A stretch of 64,000 nt of DNA, from NCBI RefSeq assembly GCF_000247815.1, contig NC_021674.1:84202147-84266146 (forward strand), given 5' to 3'. This document shows, piece by piece, positions 25,544 to 38,504 of this stretch. Made by a program: the position numbers and the translations under genes. Origin of the DNA: Ficedula albicollis. Its lineage: Eukaryota > Chordata > Aves > Passeriformes > Muscicapidae. The number at the start of each line of letters is the position of its first letter. Position 1 is the first letter of the stretch. The notes under the pieces are model-generated. The model was given only the letters and a program-made list of their open reading frames with translations. It did no database searches and had not been told where the DNA came from.

Positions 25544-27054
25544 CATGTTAACTGCAGCTAAATTTATCAGACTGAGTATTTTGCCTCTAGCCAATTTAGT
25601 TATAACAAATCACACAAAGCACAGAAATTATAACATGTGAGGGCTGTTCAAGTTACATTTCCATTAGCAAGAGGTAGAGGTGCCAATAGAAGCAGTTTGA
25701 TAGGTAAAACAATTAGTTCTGAGGACCTACTCTTGCTAGCAATACACAAATATAGATATTTTGGGTTTTTCACTGCAGACTGGCCCTACTCTGGTCCTAT
25801 GGACTGCCAGTGAACTGTTGGACTATAGCAGGTGAGCTCCTGGAGCACAACTTCTGGCTTGATTTTATCAGAAGGAATTTAATTAATCTCTGGTGTCTCC
25901 AACTGGGATACTCAGTTCAAAAAAGTCCTCCTGGCCCAAACCAAGACCCTACTGTAGGCACATCTTGTCAATGAGGTTTATGAAGCTATAGTACAAAGCA
26001 AGACTGACCCTTTTGAAGTTAGTGTTGCAAAGGGAAGTCAGCAAGGTCCAAATCAGGACCCTGGAATAATATTACTGAGCTTTAAAGCTGAATTACAAAT
26101 GCTTGCAAATATAAACCAATAAAGGTTTATATTTGCCTTCAAGGGAAAGGGAGGCAAGCAGACAGCGTGAGGTCTCAGCAGGTGAATTAGAGATAATGCT
26201 CATCAACAATTTAAAGAATTGCCAGGAACTGTTACATTAGTGGATAAGCTAGGTAGCCTGCAAATTCATTACTATCTTCCTTGAACACATAGACTACAGG
26301 AAGAGAAAACTTGCTTTACTTTTTGTTGGGGTCATGCAGGGCTAGATAGAGAATCTGTGTGAATTGTGTGACATGAGGAATTTGCAGACTCTTAGAAGGT
26401 AGGCAGAAGTTACCCAATTCTGGATCCCCAGAAGCCCTTTTTATAGCTGAATTCTAAAAATTTAAGAGGGAACTGTGATGTAAACATATGTATTGTTGTA
26501 GTTATAATGCCTCCAGGCCAAGCAACTCTTATCCAAATGAGGCATATAAATTAATTCTTCTGATGAGCAAGGGAGATTCTTTGCTTATTTATCTGGTGTG
26601 GGTAAAGGGACCTGTGTGTGCATGAAATGGTTTGGGGAGTTGTTTGTTTGATTTAATGAGTATAATTTCTGTATTGAATTTTCTAGCATACATTAAATTT
26701 CAAGCGGATCATTATTTCTATGCAGAACCTCATTGAAGTATACCGTTATAGACCTTAACAAAGAAAAGCACACTACATGGTTTCAGAGAGTTCTTCTTTC
26801 TGCTTTTGCACAGAATGAAATAGAATAATTAAAAATCACATAGCAAAACCTGCAATTTTATAAAGCAGTATTCAGAAAATATGAAAAAAATATGGAGAAG
26901 ATTCAGGCTCTTTCTCCATACCCAGGTTTTCTACCTTCCAGATTCAGCGAGCTAAGCTCAGTTTAGCACAAAGAGATCGATGATTCATCCAGATCTCAGG
27001 CTCTATCTTATTTCTTTGGCACATTTCTCTCTCTGCCACAAAGGTTTGAAAGAT
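25544..27054. other. Unique non-coding sequence containing a perfect hairpin
   Basis: No gene recognised. It contains the inverted repeat listed separately at 26105-26136. Confidence 0.55.
26105..26136. repeat. Perfect 13-bp inverted repeat with 6-bp loop
   Basis: GCAAATATAAACC (26105-26117), loop AATAAA (26118-26123), GGTTTATATTTGC (26124-26136). All thirteen pairs are Watson-Crick. The flanks do not extend the stem. The stem is too short for a microRNA precursor and carries no pyrimidine-tract terminator features. It could be a chance cruciform-forming palindrome or the tip of a degraded MITE. Confidence 0.9.
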
Positions 27055-27375
27055 TTTGAAGGTGGGCCCACGTGAACCTCATGAGGATAAACAAGGCCAA
27101 GTGCAAGGTCCTGGACCTGGGCCCAGGCCATCCCAAGCAGAAGTATGCGTTGGGTGGAGAGGGGATTGAGAGCAGCCCTGAGAAGAACTTGGGGCTGTTG
27201 ATGAATGAGATACTCAATATGACCTGGCAACAAGTATTTGCAGCCCAAAGCCAACCGTGCCCAGGGCTGCATCACAAGAACAGAGACCAGCAGGCTGAGA
27301 GAAGTGATCCTGTTACTCCACTCTCATGAGACCCCCACCTGGAGTCCTGCATCCAGCTGTGGAGCCCCCAGAGGG
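27055..27375 (+). mobile_element. CR1 LINE ORF2 fragment (C-terminal reverse transcriptase region)
   Basis: Translation gives the CR1 signature NLMRxNKAKCKVL, followed by LGxGxPKxKY, LGGExIESSPE, a DLGVLVDExLNM-like stretch and AAQxAN. Continuing in another frame, it gives GCI-like, REVI and the 'cgagaccccacctggagtcctgc' equivalent of RPHLEYC. The frame is broken after about 60 codons and the start and end are missing, so this is a dead 5'- and 3'-truncated LINE copy. It belongs to a LINE, not to a host gene. Moderately diverged from consensus. Confidence 0.9.
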
Positions 27376-28029
27376 CAAATCTGTTTCTCTACTAAACGTT
27401 GCCCAGCTTTTCAAATCATTTTTGTGTATGAGCTCCAAAGCTGCACTTTAAACCAGAAGTTTAAATTAAAGGTTTCATGAACATAGGCAGAATGTTACTT
27501 GCCTGTAGGAAACAGGCAAAATATAATCATGTGAAGGCTGATCATCTAAGTTGTCAAACTAGAAAGGAAAATCTGTGTCCACTAAGGAGAATATGTTCAT
27601 CAAAATCAGCCAAAGCATGAGTGAGGCAGAATGGTATGAACTTTCCTGTTTAACAGCTCTCTGACAAAGGGGTCTCAGAAGCACCTGGTGTGGTTCTAGG
27701 CCAGCATGACTCTAGTCTGCAGGATCCTATGAGCAAAGGGAGATGTGTAATATTGGGGGCAGTTACAAATACATTCCACGTACATTCCTAATGGGTTGTG
27801 GCTGGTTATCCACCATGAACCCATCCATAAGGCACACTCCTCTGTGTGTAAATACAGACTGGAGTTTACTGTTAACTCTGTCATTATAGCTACCACAACC
27901 ATTCTTTCTCATCTCATTTTAGTAAAAATTATGTTCTTTTGTCTTTGGAACAGCCTTTCAGTCAAAAAAACAAGAAAAAATAATGTGATTATTTTCTTTG
28001 TAAGGTACCATTTCTTGTTCACACTTAAA
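27376..28029. other. Unique non-coding sequence
   Basis: Follows the CR1 relic; no further transposon sequence or gene recognised. Confidence 0.5.
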
Positions 28030-28180
28030 CCTCAGTAACTTTGGAGAACTAATCCTTTCCAGGGGAAGGGAACTTATCAGGGCATCTACTGCAAGAACTG
28101 TGCCTCAGTAACTTTGGAGAACTAATCCTTTCCAGTGGAAGGGAACTTATCAGGGTCTTACATCTACTGCAAGAACTGTG
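28030..28180. repeat. Two-copy tandem duplication, unit 73 bp, with a 5-bp indel
   Basis: Copy 1 is 28030-28102; copy 2 is 28103-28180. One substitution (ccagGgga/ccagTgga) and an extra TCTTA in copy 2 at about 28155 distinguish them. Confidence 0.93.
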
Positions 28181-28421
28181 TGGTGTATGAATTAGAAAAG
28201 CAAAGTTTTACACAACATGGCACAGAATAAACTTGTATTTTACAAACATGGTTTAAGTAACCCTAAGATAGTCAGAAAGTGAAGAAGACCTCATCCAGTA
28301 TAGAGAAGACAAATGGATAACACTATTGTCCAGATGGAGACTTATTCAAATGAGAACTTATTCAATAAGCACAATAGTCCTTAATGCCTATTAATGCCAT
28401 TAGTCTGCTGGATCTCAGTCC

Positions 28422-28550
28422 TATCCCATGGAAGATCCCATGGCTCCATTTTTCATTTCCCTTTGCTGTCACCTTCATACCCCCATATCCCATGGAAGAT
28501 CCCATGGCTCCATTTTTTATTTTGCCTTTGCTGTCACCTTCATACCCCCC
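28422..28550. repeat. Two-copy tandem duplication, unit 64 bp
   Basis: Copy 1 is 28422-28485; copy 2 is 28486-28550, starting TATCCCATGGAAGATCCCA. Each unit itself contains CCCATGG twice. The copies differ by a few bases and one indel in the T-rich middle (cattttTCattTCCcttt versus cattttTTattTTGCcttt), more diverged than most pairs in the window. Confidence 0.9.
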
Positions 28551-30561
28551 ACTCCATTCCAAAACCTTTCTTCTCCTAAACCTGTTGGCTCACTCATGGC
28601 CAACCTTTGGTCCCTCTCCCCTCCCTCTACGTGTCTGGGCTCCGCCATGTGCTCTCAGACATGGTGATTGCACAATTGCTTGTGATTTCTGCCTTGTTTG
28701 CAGGAGACATCAGCCACAAGCAGGACCTTGAATCACTGAATCCACTATTTCCAGATGGCAGAGAGTGCTGCTGGAGTGCTTCAAGATGTGTCAGCAAAGA
28801 GGGGCAATGGGCTGCTTGGCATGGTATGAAGGGGAGGAAAACCTCTCCCTTTTAGAAGATTTTTTTAGCCCAGATCACTCCAGCACAGCTGTTAAAGCAA
28901 TGGGGACTAGGTTAAGGCATAGGAATGGGATTGAAGCAGGACAAAAGGCAAGAACAGCTTGTTTTTGCTGCCAGAGACAGAAGGGAATACCCATCTAGCT
29001 TGCCTGGGGTTGCTCTGGAGAGTGGAGCGGGCACATCAGGATGTGCCATCCCTGGATGGAGAGGCTACAGCCCTGCACACAGAGCTGCCCTCTCAGCTTT
29101 GTGACGGGCATTCACAGCAAGGATGTCCTGCTCTCAGGGCTGTGTGCCTCCTGTTACGAGGAAAGGCCTCACAGACACACAAGCTGAAATTAGAAATGTA
29201 TGGAAAAATCAGTTGTTTCTGACATTATGCAGCCTTGCCTTTTTACATCTCCAGAGACAAAGCCCTGTCAGAAAAATTTGTTATAACAGGAGCTGTTTTG
29301 TGAGGAAGAACATGGAAGCCCCATTTGAAGCACTCTTCTTTCTTTTATCTTTGTCTCAAGTACACTGACATGAAATTAATCTCATCTGAGAGTTTAAAGG
29401 GCTTAATTCCATATTCTTTTGTGACTGTTAAAAGAAAGAAGCAGGAGGCAAATTTAACTACATGTGAAGTTCAATTATTTCAATTACCACCTCCTGCCTA
29501 AGTGAAATCTGTTCCTTCAAAGACAACTGCAATTTTACACTCATTTGCTCTTAAAATAGTATTAATTATAATAGTTTAACTGGAAATTCTAAAAGAATCG
29601 TGAACAAATTAAATAATAACATACATACATTAAAAAGTTGCATACAGGTTTAATCTATAAATTAGTTATTTACCTTACATAATTAATCATGCAGCTAAGA
29701 AGAACAAGCCTCAACAAGTATCTCATGAGTGTAAGATGAAATTTTGGTCCCTTTTAAAAGTCATATTAATATGGGATCCTACTCTGCAAGCCATTTCGAA
29801 AAACTGAATAAACAGATCTTAAGTAGTTGACACTTACTTAACAAAAAGCACAATAAAGTGGTATAAATGACAGGGAAAAGCATCATATCACCACTTCAGT
29901 GCTTTCTCTGGATTGGGGATGATAGGTGTTGGAGGGAATGTTTCCCTCTGTGGGAACTTGCTAGAGTGTGGATCAATGAAATGACAGAACAAAGAGCAAA
30001 CAAAAAAGACAGAAGAACCTCAGGGAAAGATAAGACAATGAAGGATTGTTGCACGGCAGGGAAGGGAGTGAAGTGACTGTGAAGCTGCCAAAGGGGCTCT
30101 AGGCAGCATCCCAGAGTGTCCACTGCAAGAAGTCTGCAAGGAAAAAAGATGCATGGATAAAGACCCTCAACAGAAGGAAGGCAAGATTTTATCATTCTCT
30201 GTATTATTTGTCAGTCAGTATGCATGGAATTTATTTCAGTTTTGCCAAATGATACTGAATAGACACCTTACATGAAGAAAACCTCAGTGTTGCAGGTACA
30301 CAGGAATGAAGTGCATGTAGTACTCTGGCTACAGACTGCCCTGTGTGTGGTTGTTACTGCATTTAGTCAGAACAGAAGATGAACTGACACAAATGGGTAC
30401 ATTGCTGAGAGATCCATTTCAAATCATAATCATATTTTGTGTCTAATCCTGAGAATTCTTCTCTGCTCCCAGAACAGGCAGGCGTTATAATTTTGCAGTG
30501 AATAACCAATAAAGTAATTTAAATTCTGCTTAGATTGCCAGGTTCCATTCTACCTAACCTA
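28551..30561. other. Unique non-coding sequence, GC-richer at 28.6-29.2 kb
   Basis: Several overlapping frames occur at 28607-29368. A good acceptor (TTGTTTGCAG, ending 28703) precedes a frame open to 28855, but that frame is already open upstream and has no recognised similarity. I do not call a gene. The rest shows nothing. Confidence 0.5.
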
Positions 30562-30654
30562 TGGCAATCACCCTCTACATATCCAGAGAGAAATGGAATG
30601 AAAGATGTTGGCAATCACCCTCTACATATCCAGAGAGAAACGGAACGAAAGATG
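30562..30654. repeat. Two-copy tandem duplication, unit 47 bp
   Basis: Copy 1 is 30562-30608; copy 2 is 30609-30654, starting TGGCAATCACCCTCTACAT. Two T-to-C differences (aaaTgg/aaaCgg, gaaTga/gaaCga). Confidence 0.93.
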
Positions 30655-33226
30655 CATAATACCATGCATGAACAATCTGAATATCAAAAAATTTTATTAC
30701 CAGACTTCAGCCAGAGAAGCTGCAGTGGGCATTGACAACAAAACAGTACAAGAAATTTTTGTATCTCTGCTCTTTTTACTGGGCTACACAGCACAGGTTG
30801 ATACCACTTCTTTGCTGGGATCAAAGACACCTACACATTTTCAGAGCATTTCTGTGCAACACCATTAGTGAATTCTCAACCCATGTGCAGGGCAAGACAC
30901 ACTGATCCTGCATTTTTACCTTGCAAGACTGAGTCAGAAAGACAGAGAAGAATCTGGGTTTTTTTCATATTAATTGTCTTATTTAGTTCTAAGGGTGGAG
31001 TTTGTCCTGGTTGTGCAGTGGTGAATATTAATGGAACAAGACCAGTTTATATTCTTTGGCCATCATTGACAAACCTGCTGTGTTAACATTTTACTAAGCA
31101 TAATGGCATCATTCAGCAAATAATATTGCATCAGATCCTAGCTGACTACTTCTCTCTAAATCAGAATTATCAGAATAATTCAGTTTACCAGAAGTAAATC
31201 TGATAAACAATAGCTCCCACTATCTGACCTCTCATCCTTCAATTCTTCTCTATCTGTTTCAGCATTTTACTTCATCATTCCTTGGTGTTTCTCCTTAGCC
31301 ATACATCTCACAGTTGCCAAAATTCTCCAAGGGTCGCATGAAAAAAAATACCTAGACAAACAGCTAGAGTATATTTAAACCTCAAACACTGCTATACTAA
31401 AAACATAATTCTTGTGTTCACTGGATATTACATCCCTCTGCTTAATCAGACATTGGCAGAAAAAGAGAATGATTCTCAGAAAAGGAAAGAAAATAATATT
31501 TTATGCAAAAATATGTCTTTTTGATAAATATATGGAGTACAATTTTGGGAGGAAAATATTTCAAATGCTTATCTCAAATCACCCTCATTCATTCCTGTCA
31601 GTAATAAAAATAGTTCCCTGTATAGCATCAGTGTTAGAATCCAATTTAAATAGGTTTAATGCTTAAAGGGAACTTGCACAAGTGGAAAAAAAAAGTTTTA
31701 GAAATTGGCGATAGTTCTATTTTTTGTTTTACTTCAAAGTTACAGCCAGGATGCCTCATGATATCCTCAAGTGTGGTCAAGGGGCTAGATAATCTGCTCG
31801 TGCTGGACACAGGTTTCATGACCAGCTCTGGAGTGCCTGTGACATGAATCATGAAATCTGGAGCCAAAGCAACTAAGCACTACAGTAATCCAATATATCA
31901 AGCGTGTTATGGTCATTCATAATAGAAATAGAAAATACTGACATCACTCAGCACAACCCAAATCCTTTAATAAATTAAAAAATCATTAAAGAATTGAACA
32001 CTGCTGAAGATGGACCAGCCATAATTCTGCATATTGGAGCCATGTTTCAAAGTCCCATACAAATGCCAGGCCTTCCTCAGGAAAAGGGAGCACAGAGTCT
32101 CATTTCCAGTTGTCTGCAGAAGTCCAGCCGTTAGGCAGGTCTATGTGGATAGGCACCATATCTATGCTGTTAGAGAGTACTGACATAGAGTATGGTTATC
32201 ACACTCAACCAGGATTCCTACTCACTTCCAAGCTTTTAGAGAAGATAAGGCATGAGGTTCAGAGACAAAGAACCCAAACCCAGTTTTTTATATGCAATTT
32301 TTGTACACTTTTTATGCAGCATTTGCATTCATCTAGCTCAATTTGTGGTTTCTTCAGATTGACCTAAAAAAACACATTTTCCTAATTACTCAGTTGGGGA
32401 ACCTAGCCACCTGTTGATGCTGCTGGCCTCAAAACTTAGCTCTTAGGCACTGCAATAATTAGGAGTAACTTTAGCAAGGCAGAACAAATTTTAGGCATAG
32501 GTCTTTTTTTTCTAGCTACTTTACCAACAAAATATTGTTTTCATTCCAGAGGTGATCACTAGATAAGGAACAATCAGATACTGGGAAAATAAGGCTAAAA
32601 TAACATAAATAAATATGTACATTTTTAATGAAAGTTACAGGAGCACACTCATTTCATTCACCTGGCCTCATCTTTATCTTTCATAGTTCTGCATCATTCA
32701 AATGAGATTTTATGAGAGTATCCAGGTCTCTGAAAATATCCATAATGATACTTTTCCTGATGACCTTTCTGTCAAGAGAGATGTTGACATTTTTAAAAGA
32801 AGCAGTTGTCCCTCAAAACAGCATTTCTTATTATGTCATTATAAAACAGGTAGATTTTTTCCCCCACTCAATTTCCATCTTAGTAAAAGAAAGTATTTAG
32901 TTTCCTAAATATTTAGGCGAGAAGCCTGGGAAGCAGAGAGAATTTTTTTTATAATAGCCACTGAATTATTTTTGTAACCTAATTGCAGATGCCTGATGAA
33001 TGGCTTATCATAGCACGTTACAAGAAAGAGCATTACTTCAATCAAGAAGTTTTCAGTTGCTTTACTAAAATTTTTTTGTAGACAGCAATGGCTTGAGAAA
33101 GGAAAAATAAATATAAATAATAGACATACAGGTGTATGATGTACAGGTATTATTATGTGAATGCAAATAATACCCATAAACTACTCTCTTTTTGTGTGGA
33201 CTCCTCCCTCCTAACCTAGTTCAGAA
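30655..33226. other. Unique non-coding sequence
   Basis: No gene or transposon recognised. The 85-codon frame at 32110-32367 starts after an AG acceptor-like site but has no recognisable family and no clear donor. Confidence 0.5.
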
Positions 33227-34640
33227 CAGGAGAACAGGACCTAAGAAGGAAAGGATATGCAGTCAGACATGTCATCTGAATGCATCAGAAAAGAAGACTC
33301 CCTATACGTGTCTATTGCTGGTAAAACAATTAAGATGGGAAACTAAGTAACAATAAATTTCTTGCAATTGCATTTTCTGTATAATTAGCTATTTCTGTAT
33401 TTTTCTCTGTAGGAAAAAATGCAAACTGTAATGTTTTTTACTGACCCCTTTTTTATATCCAACCAGTTTTATAATTTCTTCCGGCTCCTTTTTGTCTTTG
33501 CTATCGCAGGTGTTCAGCATCTCCTCCAAGGCAAAGGAAAACTAGATTAAATTCTAATTAAAGGACAATACTGAACTCATCTGTTGGTGGACAGATGAGG
33601 AAAAGGAGAAGACACCAAAAATATCTTAAAAATATTCTGTAGTACTTTCTCTTTCCATATGAAATTTCCCAGCTAAATGCAATTGTAAAAACACTTATTC
33701 AGACTATAAGAAAACATTGTTAATATTTTACACTGTAACTAGTTCTAGACCTTATGTCTTTCCACCAATATTTAAGCTCAGCTTTGTGTTTACTGCAGTG
33801 AAGTCTTTGAAGAAGCAGCTGTATGGAGCAATCCTGCCAGGCAGAAAACCACACAGATTGCTAGCTAGGTAAAAACCACGTTTCGTTTACTGCAGTGAAG
33901 TCTTTGAAGAAGCAGCAGTATGGAGCAATCCTGCCAGGCAGAAAAGCCACACAGATTGCTGGCTAGGTAAAAACCACGTTTGCAGGAGAACAGGACCTAA
34001 GAAGGAAAGGATATGCAGTCAGACATGTCATCTGAATGCATCAGAAAAGAAGACTCCCTATACGTGTCTATTGCTGGTAAAACAATTAAGATGGGAAACT
34101 AAGTAACAATAAATTTCTTGCAATTGCGTTTTCTGTATAATTAGCTATTTCTGTATTTTTCTCTGTAGGAAAAAATGCAAACTGTAATGTTTTTTACTGA
34201 CCCCTTTTTTATATCCAACCAGTTTTATAATTTCTTCCGGCTCCTTTTTGTCTTTGCTATCGCAGGTGTTCAGCATCTCCTCCAAGGCAAAGGAAAACTA
34301 GATTAAATTCTAATTAAAGGACAATACTGAACTCATCTGTTGGTGGACAGATGAGGAAAAGGAGAAGACACCAAAAATATCTTAAAAATATTCTGTAGTA
34401 CTTTCTCTTTCCATATGAAATTTCCCAGCTAAATGCAATTGTAAAAACACTTATTCAGACTATAAGAAAACATTGTTAATATTTTACACTGTAACTAGTT
34501 CTAGACCTTATGTCTTTCCACCAATATTTAAGCTCAGCTTTGTGTTTACTGCAGTGAAGTCTTTGAAGAAGCAGCTGTATGGAGCAATCCTGCCAGGCAG
34601 AAAACCACACAGATTGCTAGCTAGGTAAAAACCACGTTTC
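33227..34640. repeat. Compound direct duplication: 658-bp repeat with period 756 bp
   Basis: Block 33227-33884 recurs at 33983-34640. By eye a single transition separates the two 658-bp copies (A at 33372, G at 34128). They are spaced by 98 bp, almost all of which (33885-33981) is a further copy of the last 97 bp of the block. The order is therefore A-B1, B2, A'-B1'. B1 and B1' are identical, while B2 carries three or four changes, so B duplicated first and the larger A-B copy arose later. No transposon similarity and no long open frame. Confidence 0.95.
33788..33981. repeat. Two-copy tandem duplication, unit 97 bp (B1/B2), third copy at 34544
   Basis: B1 is 33788-33884 and B2 is 33885-33981; each starts GTTTACTGCAGTGAAGTC and ends in the ACCACGTTT word. 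Differences include cagcTgta/cagcAgta, an extra G in B2 (aaaaGcc) and ctAgct/ctGgct. The third copy, B1' at 34544-34640, matches B1. Confidence 0.93.
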
Positions 34641-37066
34641 AATACAGAATTAAGTGGAAGGCTCCTTAGCCCAACATGCTCTATCTGCCCATGGGACAGT
34701 GACTACATTTAAGAAAAGAATAGAAGGTACTTAAGATTGATCCTTCCCCTAGAGGATTCTCCAGCCTCCTGAAAAGAGCATGTTGAGGGGCTGCTTCTGA
34801 CAGAAGTTGTAGATAGATGATCAGATTTTGCAGTTACTCCATAAATGCATCTGTTATCAAAACCTGTGGAGCATTTGGTCTGCACAGCATCCCAATGCAG
34901 TAGATACCAAAGTTTAATTAAGTTTGAATAGCAGCTCTTCTTTCTGTTTCTTTTGAGCATGGTGTCTGAAGGTTTCACTGGATATCTCTTCCCACTTACA
35001 TGAAAGGTATTATTTTTCCAGGCTGTGAGATCACCATGTTTTAGTGTTTCCTCATAGCAACAATCCTGTACCTCTGACTATTTCTTTATCCCTCATTGTT
35101 CCCTTTCTTTTATGTCTGAGGTGAGCAGAGCTTCACTCAGCCCCTGCAAATGGAGTATACCTGTTACAACAAACCCAAAACAGCAAAATTGATGTTTCAT
35201 CCATTTTTCTAAGGAACAATTTTCCTAATTCTATCCCTCACTACAACTGGTCTTAAGTATGAATTTCACACATAAAGTGTGTAAATAACATATTTTAAGG
35301 CAGAGAAATACCTTCACAATGAAATAAAACACACAGAAATTCACTTCTTTCCCTACCCCCAAGTTGTAGAAACATACTTATGATTTTCAAGGTTCTTATT
35401 TTAACTATTAATTTCCGAATAAGGCTTTTGTGTTTCCTTATTTTTCAGTTCAGCATCTTTTTCTAACTAATCCTGTCCCTAGCCAATCCAAGGTTATTTC
35501 AGAAGATACATTCTTTCCTAGTGGAAGGGTGTAATATTATAAACATAAGAATCTGCCTTTCAAGCAACAGCAAAAGGACAGGTTGTATTAAATTGTATCT
35601 AGGAGGAAAGATTCCTCATTCAAATACGCATTTCTTCAACAAGCACGAGTGGAACACAACAAAAAGTGAATTTCTTTTCCTGACAGCTTTTTATTGAAGA
35701 CAGAGCACCTTAAAGTATAAATTCACCAAAAGAAAGAAGAGGGGGCAGTTAATCCTCAATAGCATGCTAACACTTGACCTTCAATACAAATGTGTAAATT
35801 AACTGTTAATAAATATCTTCACAGATTAACAAATTGACAAAAACTTCAAAAGCAAGCCAGTGATCTAAATAAAATGGAAGATGTCTGGTTTTTTATGAGA
35901 TGAGAGGGGTATGTGCCTCTGTGTCTTCTGGACAAAGTTAAACATATTCAACAGAAAGCTTTTCAAACAATGTATTAAATGCCATGTTGAACTCCTATTA
36001 CTTTCAAGCAGGTCCATTTAAATTCAGAATGCATTTATATCTAGAAGATAATAGCAACACTGCTTCTGCTGTAAACCCTGACACAGAGCAGTTTACACAT
36101 GAAAGGCAGAAAGTCCTCCAGGTTGATCCTTATTATCTAGAGTTCACAATTTGTGAGTAATTCTGAGTGCAAGGACTTGAAAATAAAAATACGACACAAT
36201 GCCAGAATAAGAAACTCTGAGGACCTCCTCCCCTCTTAACTTCTTAAAATATCTTTGGATAAAAAAACTGTTGGAGAGAAATAAAACTATGCTTTTACCA
36301 TCTTGAGAGGACAACATTGGGATTTTGTTAATTCTCAGGTTGTTACTAAGTGATCAATAAATTTATTACTCCTTTTGAATGAGCTTCCATGATTATGCAA
36401 ATACCTGAAATGTGGCTTCTGTCATTTTAACACACAGAATGTCAATATGAATGTCTTTTAACATGCCCATGACTTCTGCAAAGTCAAACATATTTTATAG
36501 TTGTGTCATTAAATAACCATTTGAAAATCGTTCCTTCACATCTAACACAGATTAACTTATTACTTAATAATAAAACATGAGTCCTAATGAAAAGTAGGAA
36601 TTCTATGTTTTTGTTCTAGAACTGAAAAAATTGGAAGACACAGTTTATCTTCTTTCTTTCTTTCTTTAGCCACATCCCAGAACTAATTCCTCACCAAATA
36701 TTTCCTCTGATGGCTTTGAAAAATGTCCACAGCAAGGGCCAATCAAAAGGCATAAAATAACAAATTTGGCATTACTGAGAGAAATGAAAGCTATTCCTAA
36801 CTAGAAAATGAAAGCAATAGGGCTAAACAAGTATAAAATAAGAATTTAGACTTGTTCTATGAAGAGGGAGCCATAAAATTAATCCTTGTATAAAAAATGC
36901 AACCACCACTACCGAACAAGATGGTTACTCTGAAGTTAGAAAATTTGCAGAATTCTTTTACAGTTTTATCTTCCTTAGGCAGTGGTTAGGTCCAGGCCAT
37001 AGCAAAGCACTCTTCCATTATCACTTTGTGATGCTGACTTTAGAAAAGGCCTTTCACTAGACAGTG
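34641..37066. other. Unique non-coding sequence
   Basis: No feature recognised apart from a short TTTC-rich stretch near 36651-36667. Confidence 0.55.
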
Positions 37067-37253
37067 AGTTGGCTTTTTCTGCTAGCAAAGAGAAAGGGGA
37101 AAAAATAATTACTAAAGTTAAGAATGCTCTATAAAACTTCTAGGGATTGATATAGCTACTAGTTGGCTTTTTCTGCTAGCAAAGAGAAAGGGAAAAAAAT
37201 AATTACTAAAGTTAAGAATGCTCTCTAAAACTTCTAGGGATTGATATAGCTAC
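37067..37253. repeat. Two-copy tandem duplication, unit 94 bp
   Basis: Copy 1 is 37067-37160; copy 2 is 37161-37253, starting AGTTGGCTTTTTCTGCTAGC. Two differences (ggGgaaa/gggAaaa and ctctAta/ctctCta). Ends just before the CR1 relic at 37.3 kb. Confidence 0.93.
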
Positions 37254-37339
37254 GGATGTAGTTACTAGGCTGGATGTTGATTAAGTCTTTCAGCACCATG
37301 GGATGAAAAGTGGGATGTGCAGGAGCTGTTCACCACCAG

Positions 37340-37562
37340 GCTGATGTACTCACTCCCCTGTAATTTCTGCTTGTGTGGAGTGCTTGTGGGACCATGCACA
37401 GTCCTGTGTCCTGTTATGGGCTCCCAGGGCACAAGGAAAACATCAACACACTGGAGAAAGGCCACCAGGGTGGTGAAGAGCCAGGGCACAAGATGCAATG
37501 AGAAATGAATGAGAGAAATGAACTTGTAGAACCCTAGGAAAAGAAGGCACCGAGGAAGTTTT
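37340..37562 (+). mobile_element. Diverged CR1 LINE ORF2/3' relic
   Basis: 'gtgtcctgttatgggctcccagggcacaaggaaaacatcaacacactggag' corresponds to the CR1 segment encoding CVQLWGPQxxKDIxxLE. The following 'ggccaccagggtggtgaagagcc', 'cacaagatg' and 'aagaagg' words correspond to the downstream segment encoding ATRMVKGLEH...EKRRL. Order and orientation (plus) are right, but substitutions and indels are many and the frame is broken. The left edge is uncertain; similarity may start near 37280. Confidence 0.7.
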
Positions 37563-38504
37563 GTGATGCTGGTCTTATATATGACCTGCAATATAAAGGC
37601 TTTCCAGTATCAAAGAATCTTTTTATAAAATATCTAAATTTTCCTTCTTTCATAAGAAAAACTTTAATTGGTTTTGCACTGCAAGTGACATCACTTTAAA
37701 ATGCCAGCTGACAGGCCTACAAAAGCTAGTTATTTAAAGCAAATTTTGAGAGGTGTGAGTCAGCATTCAGAAACACACCTCATATGTCTGAAAAAACATT
37801 GGACAGTAGATTTTAGTTCTACAGCCTATCATTCATTTTCCCTGTTCATGTATTAAGTGCTAAGGTGTGTCTCTGTGTGTTTAAAGATAATTTGTATGCC
37901 ATCCAAGACTGCAAATCTGTAATCAGCTTCAAACATGGCACAAAATAAGTAGGCATCAGATTAAATTATTAAATTAAATTATTTCTTTTTCTGAGGCAAT
38001 TGCATACTGCTGAAATTTTATCACATTTATGGATCACAGTTTCTGGGTCCCTTCCATTTACTTCATGAACTTAAGTTCAGAAAAAGGACAATAATTTCCA
38101 AATCATCACCTCAACCAATCTGGAATCTCATAGAAGCAGTCCTTGCTACAACATCGGGAAATGCCTCATCACCTCAGTCTTTCACAACACCCAAACATAA
38201 CAAATGCTAAACAGTGCTATTTCAGTGTTCAGTTGTATATCTGAGATTTTAAAGTGTCAGCCCTGAGAAGAAAATAAGAAAGACTTAAGAGAAACATGAA
38301 CTAGAGTTGACAAATTTCTTCTTCCACAACATAGAGATCTCACGTGAAGCCCCCAACATAATGTTATCTTTCAAATTAAAAGGAAATTTTAATTGTGTTT
38401 CTTTTACTTATCACAGTGAGTTAGGAATTACTTTCTTAATTAAACAAGGTGATTACATTAACAAAAACTACACTTTCCATACACAACTGCATAAATAAAC
38501 TTTC
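37563..38504. other. Unique non-coding sequence
   Basis: No feature recognised. Confidence 0.5.

Noticed and set aside
27072..27329. 85-codon plus frame
   Set aside because: It is a frameshifted remnant of CR1 ORF2, not a host gene.
28704..28855. Possible exon after a TTGTTTGCAG acceptor, with a CCW-containing peptide
   Set aside because: The same frame is already open for about 100 bp upstream of the acceptor and no homology or convincing donor supports it.
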